Positions 15,987-24,304 of a stretch of 64,000 bases of DNA are shown here, piece after piece. Within the stretch, counting starts at the first letter, position 1. Each line of letters opens with the position of its first letter. This DNA is from Ferribacterium limneticum (lineage in GTDB: Bacteria > Pseudomonadota > Gammaproteobacteria > Burkholderiales > Rhodocyclaceae): contig NZ_CP075190.1 of the NCBI RefSeq assembly GCF_020510585.1, forward strand, positions 4,152,001 to 4,216,000, given 5' to 3'. The notes beneath the pieces were generated by a model that saw only the letters and a list, made by a program, of their open reading frames with translations, had not been told where the DNA came from and searched no databases. A program made the translations under genes and the position numbers.

Positions 15987-17662
15987 GCCGGAACTTTCCA
16001 GTCGAGATCGCGGTGGCGGGCAAGGTGGCGCGGCGTCCACGAATGCGCCGAGCGGGAGACGAAATGATAGCGCGCGACATGGTACGAGGGATCGAAGCCA
16101 TAGAAATTGCGGCGCATTTCGGTCATTTCCTCGGCGCGGTAGGCGGCCAGCGGTTTGGCGGCTTCGTCGGCGTGGCGTTTGGCCTGCTTGGCGGCGAGTT
16201 TTTCGGGGAAATCCGGGGCAGCGGCCAGTTCGGCGGCGCGCCGGGCGACATCGACGGCGAAGCCGGGACCGGGCAGGCAGGCGTCGTAGAAGCCGAGCTT
16301 GACGGCTTCCGGCGCCGTCATCGGCAGGCGGTGGCGCATGATGGCCTTGGCCCCGTCATCACCAACGCGTGGCGGCAACAGGTAAGTCCAGAACTCCGAG
16401 CCGTAGAGGTTGCCCATATTCTTGTAATGCGGGTTGAGCATGACCCCATCGCGCGCCCAGACGAAATCGGCGGCCCGCGCCAGGAAGCAGCCGCCGGCCC
16501 CGGCATTGCCGCCGACCGCGGCCACGGTGAGTTGCCTTTCGCAGCGCAAAATGGCCTCGGCCAGATCGTCGATGGCGTTGATGTTGGCCCACGACTCGTC
16601 GGCCGGGCTTTCGGCGGCTTCGATGGTGTTGAGGTGGATGCCGTTCGACCAGAAATCGCTGCCGCCGCGCAGCACGATGACTCTGGTTGGCCGCGTCGTT
16701 GCCCACTGGAAGGCTTCGGTCAGCCGTCGGCATTGGCCGGTGCTCATCGCGCCGTTGTAGAACTCGAAGCTCAGGAAACCTACGCCGCCGGCCTCCTCGT
16801 AGGCGATGTCCTGCCAGGTCGGGGTCAAAGATTGCCAATAGCCGCCGTCTAGCGGCAACTCGGGCAACTTGGCAGCTTCCGTGAAAGCCAGCGCTGTCGG
16901 CAATTTGATGCCGCCAGCTGGCTTGACGTGGCCTATCCACACCGCGCCATCAACCGTCGCCCGACAGATAGCCGTTTCACGACGGCCGAGCAGGCTGCCC
17001 GGCTCGCCTTGCAGGCTGGCCTCCGGCCAGGCATCGAAAAGATGGCAGGGCTGGCCGAACAACTCGTCGGCGACACCGGGAAAGCCGTCGGCGGCATTGA
17101 GTTTGGCCAGGATGGCGGCGCTGGTTTCGGTTTGCCAGTCAATCGCGCGGTCAGCCTGTTTCATCAACGCGTGAGCCTGCCCCGGTACGCGCTCAGGTTT
17201 GAAATTTGGCTCTTTTTTCCGGTTGACCGCAGCAATTACCGCCTGCACGGCGGCCTCGGTGACTTCGTTGCGGTAAATCGACGCTTTTTTGGCCGGGCGC
17301 ATCGGAAAGCTCGCCGATGCCCAGACCGGACCGGCATCCATCTCGGCTTCGGCCTGTAACACTGTGACGCCCCACTCCCTGGCACCACCTTGAATCGCCC
17401 AGTCAAGCGCCGACGGACCACGATCGCCGACCGGACCCGGATGAACGATCAGGCAGCAATACCGCGACCAGATTGATTCGGGAATCGCCCGTTTCAAAAA
17501 AGGCGCAATGATCAGATCAGGCTGAAACAAAGCCACAGCCTCCTCGGAGACCGCATCGGCAATGTCAAATTCGATACTGATTTCGTGACCGTGTGTCATC
17601 AGCTCGCAATAAAGGCGCTGGGTCAGACCGTTGAAACTGTGGGTAATGAAGAGAATTCGCAC
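15983..17662 (-). CDS. hoxX: HoxX, CO-ligand synthesis protein for hydrogenase
   Basis: 559 residues in two fused modules. The N-terminal half resembles formyl-tetrahydrofolate transferases (MRILFITHSFNGLTQRL; LIVHPGPVGDRGPSALDWAI; MKQADRAIDW) and the C-terminal half resembles enoyl-CoA hydratase/isomerase (FLSFEFYNGAMST; VIVLRGGSDFWSNGIHLN; AVGGNAGAGGCFLARAAD). HoxX releases CO from formyl units for the Fe(CO)(CN)2 centre, notably under air. The repeat-derived peptide AVNRKKEPNFK (about 144-154) sits in the loop before the RAIDW motif. It heads the hoxX-A-B-C run, which is linked by 4-bp overlaps. Confidence 0.93.
   Translation of the reverse strand: MRILFITHSFNGLTQRLYCELMTHGHEISIEFDIADAVSEEAVALFQPDLIIAPFLKRAIPESIWSRYCCLIVHPGPVGDRGPSALDWAIQGGAREWGVTVLQAEAEMDAGPVWASASFPMRPAKKASIYRNEVTEAAVQAVIAAVNRKKEPNFKPERVPGQAHALMKQADRAIDWQTETSAAILAKLNAADGFPGVADELFGQPCHLFDAWPEASLQGEPGSLLGRRETAICRATVDGAVWIGHVKPAGGIKLPTALAFTEAAKLPELPLDGGYWQSLTPTWQDIAYEEAGGVGFLSFEFYNGAMSTGQCRRLTEAFQWATTRPTRVIVLRGGSDFWSNGIHLNTIEAAESPADESWANINAIDDLAEAILRCERQLTVAAVGGNAGAGGCFLARAADFVWARDGVMLNPHYKNMGNLYGSEFWTYLLPPRVGDDGAKAIMRHRLPMTAPEAVKLGFYDACLPGPGFAVDVARRAAELAAAPDFPEKLAAKQAKRHADEAAKPLAAYRAEEMTEMRRNFYGFDPSYHVARYHFVSRSAHSWTPRHLARHRDLDWKVPA
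17198..17230 (-). repeat. Dispersed repeat, copy 6 (inside hoxX)
   Basis: Minus strand: GCGGTCAACCGG, AAAAAA, GAGCC, AAATTTCAAAC. In frame as AVNRKKEPNFK. Confidence 0.9.
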
Positions 17663-17829
17663 GATTTACAGTTCTTTACAATTCATGTCAGGAACCTGAA
17701 GCTAGGCAGGGCGGGGCTTTGCGGGGAGCGGTGTCCCATGCCGCATATCTCTATAACTTTCGCGATATATTTCAGACACTTGGCTTTGTCTACGATGCAC
17801 ATCAATAAAAACGGGATCAGGGAACAACA

Positions 17830-18036
17830 ATGCAAACACAGCAAAAGCGAGTCAAACCGCAGGATCTTCCCGTCAGCCGGGCGCCGCGTCCGGAATACGT
17901 TGCCGCCATCCGCTATCCGGACGGTCGTCGTGACCTGTTCCACATCCGCAATGCCGACAATTACGCCGACGCCCGCGAACTCGTCATTTCCGAAGTCGGC
18001 GACGTGCTGTCGGTAATGATCGCGCTGCGCCACTAA
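17830..18036 (+). CDS. Small conserved-looking protein on the opposite strand of the hydrogenase island
   Basis: 68 residues: a basic N-terminus followed by EYVAAIRYPDGRRDLFHIRNADNYADARELVISEVGDVLSVMIALRH, written here in part. AGGGA lies 7 bp before the ATG, and codon use is like that of its neighbours. It is divergent from hoxX and ends 7 bp from the hypE stop (convergent), so it interrupts the minus-strand run between hypE and hoxX. I do not recognise the family; no membrane segment or cysteines are present. Confidence 0.6.
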   Translation: MQTQQKRVKPQDLPVSRAPRPEYVAAIRYPDGRRDLFHIRNADNYADARELVISEVGDVLSVMIALRH

Positions 18037-18043
18037 GCCGGTC

Positions 18044-19096
18044 TCAGCAAATCCGCGGCAACTGCTCGCCGCTCAGCCAGTCCACGATACGACGACCGCC
18101 AAAACCGGTCGTCATCTGGACGAAATGGTGTTCATCGGCATGCACGGTGCCGACGATGGCCGCCGCCGCTCCGAGCGGGTGGGCGTGCATCGCGGCCAAT
18201 AACTTGTCCGCATCCGCCTCGGCGCAGATCGCCACCAGTTTTCCCTCGTTGGCGACATAAAGCGGGTCCAATCCCAGAAATTCGCAAGCCGCATTGACCG
18301 CCGGGGTTACCGGTATAGCCTTTTCCTGCAGCATCATGCCGACACCCGATTGCTTGGCGATTTCGTTGAGTGTCGTGGCCAGTCCGCCCCGCGTCGGGTC
18401 GCGCAGGACGTGGATATCGGCGCCGCTGGCCCGCATCGCCTCAATCAGGCCATGCAGGGCAGCCGTGTCGGAAATGATCGGTGATTCGAAACCGAGGCTT
18501 TCGCGCTCGGCCATGATCGCCATGCCGTGATCGCCCAATGTGCCGGAAACCAGAATGACATCTCCCGGTTTTGCATAACGGCCGGACAGTTCGCGACCCG
18601 GCGCGACGACGCCGACGCCGGTCGTCGTGATGAACACGCCATCGCCCTTGCCGCGCTCGACAACCTTGGTGTCGCCCGTCACCACTGGCACCCCGGCCTC
18701 CTTCGCGGCGGCGGCCATGCTTTGCACGATGCGCGCCAAATCGGCGAGTTTGAAACCTTCTTCGAGGATGAAGCCAGCAGAAAGGTAGAGTGGCTTGGCC
18801 CCCATCATGGCCACGTCGTTGATCGTGCCATGCACTGACAGGCAGCCGATATCACCGCCCGGGAAGAACAGCGGCGAAACGACGTGCGAGTCGGTGGCCA
18901 TGACCAGTTTTCCCTCGCCCGGGTTCGGCAGCAGCGCACCGTCGTCACCCTGAGCCAGGTATTCGTTACCGAGGTATTTGGCGAACAGCTCCTCGATCAG
19001 TTGCGCCATGGCCCGGCCGCCGGAGCCGTGGGCCATGTCGACATGGCCGTGCTTGATGTCAAGGGGACGGACGTAGTTTTTGCGGGTTTCGGTCAT
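18044..19096 (-). CDS. hypE: Hydrogenase maturation protein HypE
   Basis: 350 residues of the AIR-synthase/ThiL fold: MAHGSGGRAMAQLIEELF, GDDGALLP, TDSHVVSPLFFPGGDIG, VVTGDTKVVERG, LRDPTRGGLATTLNEIA. The C-terminus ends PRIC, the conserved cysteine that receives the carbamoyl group from HypF and is dehydrated to thiocyanate for the Fe cyanide ligands. Start ATG at 19096. It is the last gene of the hyb-hypCD run but is separated from hypD by a 663-bp gap that contains a large inverted-repeat element. Confidence 0.95.
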   Translation of the reverse strand: MTETRKNYVRPLDIKHGHVDMAHGSGGRAMAQLIEELFAKYLGNEYLAQGDDGALLPNPGEGKLVMATDSHVVSPLFFPGGDIGCLSVHGTINDVAMMGAKPLYLSAGFILEEGFKLADLARIVQSMAAAAKEAGVPVVTGDTKVVERGKGDGVFITTTGVGVVAPGRELSGRYAKPGDVILVSGTLGDHGMAIMAERESLGFESPIISDTAALHGLIEAMRASGADIHVLRDPTRGGLATTLNEIAKQSGVGMMLQEKAIPVTPAVNAACEFLGLDPLYVANEGKLVAICAEADADKLLAAMHAHPLGAAAAIVGTVHADEHHFVQMTTGFGGRRIVDWLSGEQLPRIC

Positions 19097-19188
19097 AGGG
19101 TTGGGTCAATGAGTCTTTTTGGGTTGGCTGCTTCTATCTCAAACACAGCTTTCTTCGCTAGCGCTGGGGTTCCGCCCTTGCGGGGCGT

Positions 19189-19222
19189 CTTACTTTTTCT
19201 TGCTTCGCCAAGAAAAAGTAAG
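19189..19222. repeat. Perfect 14-bp-stem hairpin in the left arm of the element
   Basis: CTTACTTTTTCTTG, loop CTTCGC, CAAGAAAAAGTAAG. The counterpart in the right arm (19657-19686) is TACTTTCTTTTG, loop GCGAAG, CAAAAGAAAGTA; the loops are also complementary to each other. Confidence 0.85.
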
Positions 19223-19417
19223 CAAAAAGAAGGCGACCCTGGGTCGGTGCCGGCTACGCCGGTTCCCTGCGCTACTCGGTGCTGTCGGGGGCTGCGGAAC
19301 TCGGGCTTCGCCCTCAGACAGTCCTCGCCCTTTTTCCGCCAGCCCCTGCGTTGCTCGGCACCTCTCAAGGGGCCCGGTGAAACGATCCGCGCTAGGGCTT
19401 GGGTGCCAAGATGGCAG

Positions 19418-19451
19418 ATTTCAATTTTGGCCGTTTTTTCCAGTTGACCGT
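19418..19451 (-). repeat. Dispersed repeat, copy 7 (centre of the inverted-repeat element)
   Basis: Minus strand: ACGGTCAACTGG, AAAAAA, CGGCC, AAAATTGAAAT; one of the copies closest to consensus. It sits in the loop between the element's two arms. Confidence 0.9.
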
Positions 19452-19759
19452 GGGAGCCTGCTCTTTTGGCAAAACGGTCGAACCCGGACGCCTTTGGGGC
19501 CCCCGTGGAAGGCGCTGAGCAACGCAGGAAGGCAGGGGGTAGTCGGCGAGGACTGTTTGAGGGGCGCAGCCCCGAGTTCCGCAGCCGCCCGGCGTTCCGA
19601 GTAGCGCAAGGAACCGGCGTAGCCGGCGCCGCCCCCGGGGTCGCCTTTTCTTTGGCTACTTTCTTTTGGCGAAGCAAAAGAAAGTACGCCCGCCAACAAG
19701 GCGGAACCCCAAGCTCATTCAAAGGAACCCCAAGCCAATTAAAACGAAGAACTCCCACC

Positions 19760-20887
19760 TCAGGCCACATCCTTATAGCGCCCGTACGTATAGTGCGCCG
19801 CACAAGCCCCCTCCGACGACACCATGCACGACCCCACCGGATTCTCCGGCGTACAAACCGTCCCGAAAATCTTGCAGTCCTGCGGCCGCTTGACCCCACG
19901 CAGGATCGCCCCGCACTCGCAGGCCTTGTGGTCAGCCACCGATTGATAACCAAGCGGAAAGCGCTTTTCAGCATCAAATTCGGCGAACTGGCTGCGAATG
20001 CGCAGCGCCGAGTAAGGCAGGATGTTCAAACCGCGCCATTCAAAGTTCTTGCGCATCTCGAACACTTCGGCCACCAGTTGCTGCGCCTTCTTGTTGCCGT
20101 CACGGTCGACGGCCCGCGAAAACTCGTTTTCGACTTCAGCCCGGCCTTCATTGACCTGACGGATCAACATCTTGATCGCCTGCATAACGTCGAGCGGCTC
20201 GAAGCCGGCGATGACCACCGGCTTGCGGTATTCCTCAGCGAAAAATTCGTAGGGCCGACTGCCGATAATCGTCGAAACGTGGGCCGGGCCGATGAAGCCG
20301 TCGAGCGGCACGGTGCCCCACTGGCGCACTTCCGGCGATTCGAGAATGCTCGAGATGGCCGACGGGGTCAGTACGTGGCAGCAGAGTACCGAGAAATTCT
20401 TGAGGCCGAGGGCAGCAGCCTGCTTGATCGCCACCGCCGTCGGCGGCGTCGTCGTCTCGAAGCCGATGGCGAAGAAGACGACCTGCTTTTCCGGATTTTT
20501 TTGCGCCAATGTCACGGCATCGGCGCTTGAATAGACCATGCGGATGTCGCCGCCGCGGGCCTTGGCCTTGAGCAGCGACAGGCTGTCGGAGGCTGGCACG
20601 CGCAGGCAATCGCCGTAGGTGCACAGCGTGACGCCCTGTTCGAGTGCCAAACGGATCGCCTGATCGACGCGGCCGATGGGCAGCACGCAGACCGGGCAAC
20701 CCGGGCCGTGGATCATCTTGACGTTGGCCGGCAGCAGGTCGGAAACACCGTAGCGCGAAATGGCGTGGGTATGGCCGCCGCAAAATTCCATGAAATGGTA
20801 GCTGCGTGCCGGATTCGCCTCGCGGCGGATGGCTTCGGCCAGGCCCTTGGCGACCTCGCCGTCGCGGAATTCGTCGATGTATTTCAT
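19760..20887 (-). CDS. hypD: Hydrogenase maturation protein HypD
   Basis: 375 residues. Conserved HypD blocks: FCGGHTHAISRYG, IHGPGCPVCVLP, FFAIGFETTTPPTA, FIGPAHVSTIIG, and the [4Fe-4S]-binding C-terminal cysteines (CECGAILRG, DCKIFG, VCTPENPVGSCMVSSEGAC). With HypC it is the scaffold on which Fe(CN)2CO is assembled. It begins 3 bp downstream of the hypC stop region on the same strand. The large inverted-repeat element follows it, so hypE transcription may be reduced or may rely on its own promoter. Confidence 0.95.
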   Translation of the reverse strand: MKYIDEFRDGEVAKGLAEAIRREANPARSYHFMEFCGGHTHAISRYGVSDLLPANVKMIHGPGCPVCVLPIGRVDQAIRLALEQGVTLCTYGDCLRVPASDSLSLLKAKARGGDIRMVYSSADAVTLAQKNPEKQVVFFAIGFETTTPPTAVAIKQAAALGLKNFSVLCCHVLTPSAISSILESPEVRQWGTVPLDGFIGPAHVSTIIGSRPYEFFAEEYRKPVVIAGFEPLDVMQAIKMLIRQVNEGRAEVENEFSRAVDRDGNKKAQQLVAEVFEMRKNFEWRGLNILPYSALRIRSQFAEFDAEKRFPLGYQSVADHKACECGAILRGVKRPQDCKIFGTVCTPENPVGSCMVSSEGACAAHYTYGRYKDVA

Positions 20888-20890
20888 CGG

Positions 20891-21136
20891 TTAATGAAGC
20901 GTGACGTCGCCATCGACCGGCAACTGGCCCATCTCGGCAAAAAGCTTCAGGGTTTTCTCGGCCTCTTCGGGGTCGAGTTTGTTGAGCGCGTAGCCGACAT
21001 GGACGATCACGTAGTCGCCCACCACCACGCCTTCGACCAGCGCCAGCGAGATTTCCTTCTTGACCCCGGCCAAATCGACCAGGGCGTTGTCGTCGGGGCG
21101 CAGTTCAACGACCTGCGCGGGGATCGCGAGACACAT
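20891..21136 (-). CDS. hypC: Hydrogenase assembly chaperone HypC
   Basis: 81 residues starting MCLAIPAQVVEL; Cys2, which binds HypD and the iron centre, is present once Met is removed. The OB-fold region VDLAGVKKEISLALVEGVVVGDYVIVHVGYAL is typical. Full length for the family. It lies between the hybE-type chaperone and hypD. Two HupF-type relatives occur elsewhere in the window (21734-22024 and 34692-34994). Confidence 0.95.
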   Translation of the reverse strand: MCLAIPAQVVELRPDDNALVDLAGVKKEISLALVEGVVVGDYVIVHVGYALNKLDPEEAEKTLKLFAEMGQLPVDGDVTLH

Positions 21137-21189
21137 TCGCGTTGCTCCTCAATATCGTTTTTCTTGAGGCAGAGTCTACCTGCCTTGGT

Positions 21190-21741
21190 TCAATTTCGCT
21201 TGCCGGCCAGACGACGAAAAAATCCGCGCCGGGAAACCGGGTTTTTTTCCGCCGCGACGGGCTGAGCGACTGCTTCCTGAGCGGGCGGCGGTGAGGCGAA
21301 GACGGTCCTGATCGCATCCGCCGCGACCACACGCGCTGCCGCCATGTCCGGCAACTGATCGACCGGCGCGATCAACGGGCAGTACTGGTACGGGCCAATA
21401 TCAGGGTCGTCGTCGGCAATGAACTGCATGGTGCCGCAAGGCAGGCTCAGGTAGCGCCGCTCTCCGGCCGGGATATCGCCCCACAACTGGCCGCCACCGT
21501 AGACCAGCAGCAAATTGAGAAACCACGGCGTGATGACGACGCCCAGCCAGTCGCCATCCAGCCGCTGAAAGCCGATCGCCTCGACGCCCAAAGCGCCATT
21601 GACGAAGGGCAGGTCATGCATGCGCGTCTGCCAGACATGCCGGTAATGCGCTTCGAGAAAGGTGGACGGATTGTCCTCGCGCGGCACGGCCGGACGAATG
21701 GGCGGTGGGGCAAGGGCAGGCTGGCGGATGCGTTCAGTCAT
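21190..21741 (-). CDS. hybE: HybE/HupJ-type hydrogenase assembly chaperone (hyb set)
   Basis: 183 residues from the ATG at 21741, which overlaps the end of the upstream chaperone gene by 8 bp. The family core is visible: MHDLPFVNGALGVEAIGFQRLDGDWLGVVITPWFLNLLL, written in part, and LPCGTMQFIADDDPDIGPYQYCPLIAPV. HybE-type proteins escort small and large subunits before Tat export. The C-terminus carries SRRGFFRRLAG, resembling a twin-arginine motif. A second copy belongs to the hup set (32553-33020). Confidence 0.85.
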   Translation of the reverse strand: MTERIRQPALAPPPIRPAVPREDNPSTFLEAHYRHVWQTRMHDLPFVNGALGVEAIGFQRLDGDWLGVVITPWFLNLLLVYGGGQLWGDIPAGERRYLSLPCGTMQFIADDDPDIGPYQYCPLIAPVDQLPDMAAARVVAADAIRTVFASPPPAQEAVAQPVAAEKNPVSRRGFFRRLAGKRN

Positions 21742-22024
21742 GCGGGCGATTGAGGTCCATGAAATGCAGCGAAGGGTCGAATTCGCCTTCGAGCGAAGCC
21801 GCGAGCGCCGACAGCGCATCCTCGATCAACGAACGCTGCTCGTCCTCAACCACTTCACGCGCCAAACCGAGCGAGGTCAACACCCAGGTGCCGACCGGCT
21901 GCGGGCCGATCAGCATCATGTTGATGCGCTCGCGCTCGCCGTCGCGTTCAACCCAGGCGAAATCGCCTGCATTGTCGCCGCTGCCTTCCCATTCGACAAC
22001 GCACTTCGGTATCGACAGGCACAT
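21734..22024 (-). CDS. hupF: HypC/HupF-family chaperone (hyb set)
   Basis: 96 residues starting MCLSIPKCVVEWEG; the invariant Cys2 is present and a C-terminal helical extension (EDEQRSLIEDALSALAASLEG) distinguishes it from HypC, as in HupF/HoxL. Such proteins hold the large-subunit precursor of a particular hydrogenase. Its ATG shares one base with the endopeptidase stop (TGATG). It is probably the partner of HybC. Confidence 0.88.
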   Translation of the reverse strand: MCLSIPKCVVEWEGSGDNAGDFAWVERDGERERINMMLIGPQPVGTWVLTSLGLAREVVEDEQRSLIEDALSALAASLEGEFDPSLHFMDLNRPHD

Positions 22025-22503
22025 CAGGCCCGCCTCTTTGCGTCGACGCCCAGCAATTGCAACTCGGCCAGGGTCATGGCCAGCAGATCCGGGACTTTAA
22101 CCGCCACCTCGGGCGACAGTTCCAGCCCGAGCGCCATCGATACCGGCTGCATTCCGACAATGGCAATCGACTTCGGCGCCCGGTCGGTAAATTCCAGACT
22201 GGCCAGAACGTCGGACAGGCTGACCTGATGCGGCGACAACTTGGTCCGGAAAAAGACCGGCACATCGTCACCCTTGAGCAGCACCGGCGTGGCCGGTGGC
22301 TGGTTGCAACGCACGCAGTCGACGACGATCAGCCCGTCAAGGTTTTCGAGTTGCTCCAGCATCTCCATGCCGCAGGTACCACCATCGATGACTTCGACGT
22401 CTGCTGGCAAGACGTAGTCCCGCTCCAGCGCTTCGATGGTGCGCACACCGACACCCTCGTCGGTCAGAAGAATGTTGCCTATACCCAGTACGACAATGCG
22501 CAT
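22024..22503 (-). CDS. hybD: Hydrogenase maturation endopeptidase for the hyb large subunit
   Basis: 159 residues. VVLGIGNILLTDEGVGVRTIEAL contains the metal-binding Glu in the DEGVG motif, and VIDGGTCGMEML and LSPHQVSLSDVLA (His ligand) complete the M52 peptidase family signature. It removes the 15-residue C-terminal extension of HybC after nickel insertion. A terminator-like hairpin (22521-22546) lies between hybC and this gene. Confidence 0.92.
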   Translation of the reverse strand: MRIVVLGIGNILLTDEGVGVRTIEALERDYVLPADVEVIDGGTCGMEMLEQLENLDGLIVVDCVRCNQPPATPVLLKGDDVPVFFRTKLSPHQVSLSDVLASLEFTDRAPKSIAIVGMQPVSMALGLELSPEVAVKVPDLLAMTLAELQLLGVDAKRRA

Positions 22504-22520
22504 GCTGTGTTCCGATAAAA

Positions 22521-22546
22521 AGGGGCGCGAATATAGTCGCGCCCCT
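22521..22546 (-). terminator. Intrinsic terminator/attenuator between hybC and hybD
   Basis: AGGGGCGCGA, loop ATATAG, TCGCGCCCCT: a perfect 10-bp stem; in the minus-strand transcript it is followed by TTTTATC. It would reduce transcription of maturation genes relative to the structural genes. Confidence 0.8.
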
Positions 22547-22570
22547 GATCCAAAAACGCCTTGTGACGAA

Positions 22571-24283
22571 TCAAACGGCCTTCACCGTCACCACCGGGTT
22601 GTTCTCCTGATCGACCACATGCACGGCGCAAGCCAGGCAGGGATCGAAGGAATGTACGGTGCGCAGGACTTCCAGCGGCTTTTCCGGATCGGCCACCGGG
22701 TTGTCGATCAGACAGGCCTCGTAGGCACCCGGCTGGTCTTTCTCGTTGCGCGGCGCGGCATTCCAGGTCGTCGGCACGACGCACTGGTAGTTCTTGATCT
22801 TGCCGGAATCGATGACCACCCAGTGCGACAGCACGCCACGCGGTGCTTCGTGGAAACCGACGCCCATCTGCTCGCCCTTCGGGAAGACCGGCTTGTTGAA
22901 GGTCTTGAGGTCGCCCTTGGCCATGTTGGCGAGCAGAAGATCCCACTGGTTGATCAGTTCGTCGACCTGCACGGCGCAGCCGACGGCGCGCGCGGCATGG
23001 CGACCGATGGTCGAATGCAGGGCCTCGACGCCGACCTTGGTGCCGGCCACCGTCGATACCAGATCGAGCGCCGCCGTCGCGTACTTCTTGGTCGGCTCAT
23101 GGCCGGCGGCCAGCATGTTCATGACGCGCGGCAAGGGGCCGACCTGCATCGGCTTGCCGTAGAAGGTCGGCGACTTGAGCCAGCTGTATTTGCCGTCGTC
23201 CTGGAAGTCGGTGTAATTCGGCGTCGTTTCACCCTTGTACGGGTGCAGCGACTTATCGTTACCGTCGCTGTAGTTGTACCAGGAATGCTTGATCGCCTCG
23301 GAAACACCATCGGTGAAGAACTTGTCGTTGAAACTCGTGATCGGCTTGTAGCTTTCCAGCTTGCCGCCCTCGATGTAGCCGCCGGGCAAGGCGAATGTCG
23401 TTCCCTTGCCGTCGAGCGGCACATCCGGCACGCACAGGTAATCGGTGATGCCCTTGCCGTATTTGGTCCAGTCGGCGTAGAAGCCGCCGATGGCGCCGAC
23501 GTCGACGAGATAGACATTCTTGACGAAGTCTTCGAGCTTGAGCATCCATTCCTTGACCGCCAGCAGACGCTCGATGGTCAGCACCGACTGCGAATCAACC
23601 GACAGCGGATTGGCCACGCCGCCGACCGCGACGTTCTGGATGTGCGGCGACTTGGAACCGAGGACAGCGACGATCTTGCTGGCGTAGCGCTGGACCTCCA
23701 GCGCCTGCAGGTAGTGCGAAACGGCCAGAAGATTCACTTCCGGCGTCAGCTTCATGGCCGGATGGCCCCAGTAGCCATTAGTGAAGATGCCTAGCTGACC
23801 GGTGCCAACGAAGCCCTTCAGGCGTTCCTGCACCTTGACGAACTCGGCCTTGCTGTTGCCATTCCAGTTGGATAGGCCCTGCGCCAGGCTGGCCGTCTTC
23901 TCGGGATCGGCCTTCATGGCCGAGACGACATCGACCCAGTCGAGCGCCGACAAGTGGTAGAAATGCACGATATGGTCATGCACGGCGTGGGCCAGCATGA
24001 TCATGTTGCGGATGTACTGGGCATTGACCGGGATTTCCAGTTGCAACGCATTCTCGACGGCGCGCACCGAGGCGATGGCATGCACCGTCGTGCACACGCC
24101 ACAGATACGCTGGGTGATGGCCCAGGCGTCGCGCGGATCGCGGCCGATCAGGATGTTCTCGACACCGCGCCACATCTGGCCGGAGGCCCACGCCTTCTTG
24201 ACGCGACCGCCATCCACCTCGACGTCGACACGCAGGTGCCCTTCGATGCGGGTAACCGGGTCGATGGTGACTCTTTTGGACAT
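22571..24283 (-). CDS. hybC: [NiFe]-hydrogenase large subunit, Hyd-2 (group 1c) type
   Basis: 570 residues. L1: QRICGVCTTVHA; L2: [12 protein letters not shown] 15-residue extension (VVDQENNPVVTVKAV) follows the L2 His and is removed by the endopeptidase. The N-terminus [22 protein letters not shown] is typical. It forms the catalytic subunit with HybO on the periplasmic face after Tat export. It sits at the end of hybO-A-B-C, the Hyd-2 arrangement with a ferredoxin-like subunit and an NrfD-like membrane subunit. Confidence 0.95.
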   Translation of the reverse strand: MSKRVTIDPVTRIEGHLRVDVEVDGGRVKKAWASGQMWRGVENILIGRDPRDAWAITQRICGVCTTVHAIASVRAVENALQLEIPVNAQYIRNMIMLAHAVHDHIVHFYHLSALDWVDVVSAMKADPEKTASLAQGLSNWNGNSKAEFVKVQERLKGFVGTGQLGIFTNGYWGHPAMKLTPEVNLLAVSHYLQALEVQRYASKIVAVLGSKSPHIQNVAVGGVANPLSVDSQSVLTIERLLAVKEWMLKLEDFVKNVYLVDVGAIGGFYADWTKYGKGITDYLCVPDVPLDGKGTTFALPGGYIEGGKLESYKPITSFNDKFFTDGVSEAIKHSWYNYSDGNDKSLHPYKGETTPNYTDFQDDGKYSWLKSPTFYGKPMQVGPLPRVMNMLAAGHEPTKKYATAALDLVSTVAGTKVGVEALHSTIGRHAARAVGCAVQVDELINQWDLLLANMAKGDLKTFNKPVFPKGEQMGVGFHEAPRGVLSHWVVIDSGKIKNYQCVVPTTWNAAPRNEKDQPGAYEACLIDNPVADPEKPLEVLRTVHSFDPCLACAVHVVDQENNPVVTVKAV

Positions 24284-24304
24284 TTTGTTCTCCTATCCCT
24301 GAAT

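Larger units (their letters stand above)
19166..19710. repeat. ~545-bp imperfect inverted-repeat element between hypD and hypE
   Basis: The ends are GGGGTTCCGCC (from 19166) and GGCGGAACCCC (to 19710). The arms of about 210-220 bp are imperfect reverse complements: on the left come a 14-bp hairpin (19189-19222), GGCGACCCTGGGTCG, GCCGGCTACGCCGG, GCGGAACTCGGGCTTCG, CAGTCCTCGCC, and on the right the same blocks return in inverse order, ending with a 12-bp hairpin (19657-19686). The centre contains a dispersed-repeat copy. No transposase or credible ORF is present. It fills the 663-bp hypD-hypE gap (19097-19759). Confidence 0.8.

Noticed and set aside
19093..19977. Long open frames across the inverted-repeat element between hypD and hypE
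   Set aside because: They run through both hairpin arms, give low-complexity Arg/Pro/Gly-rich translations, overlap hypD and have no start context. GC-rich palindromic DNA gives such frames by chance.
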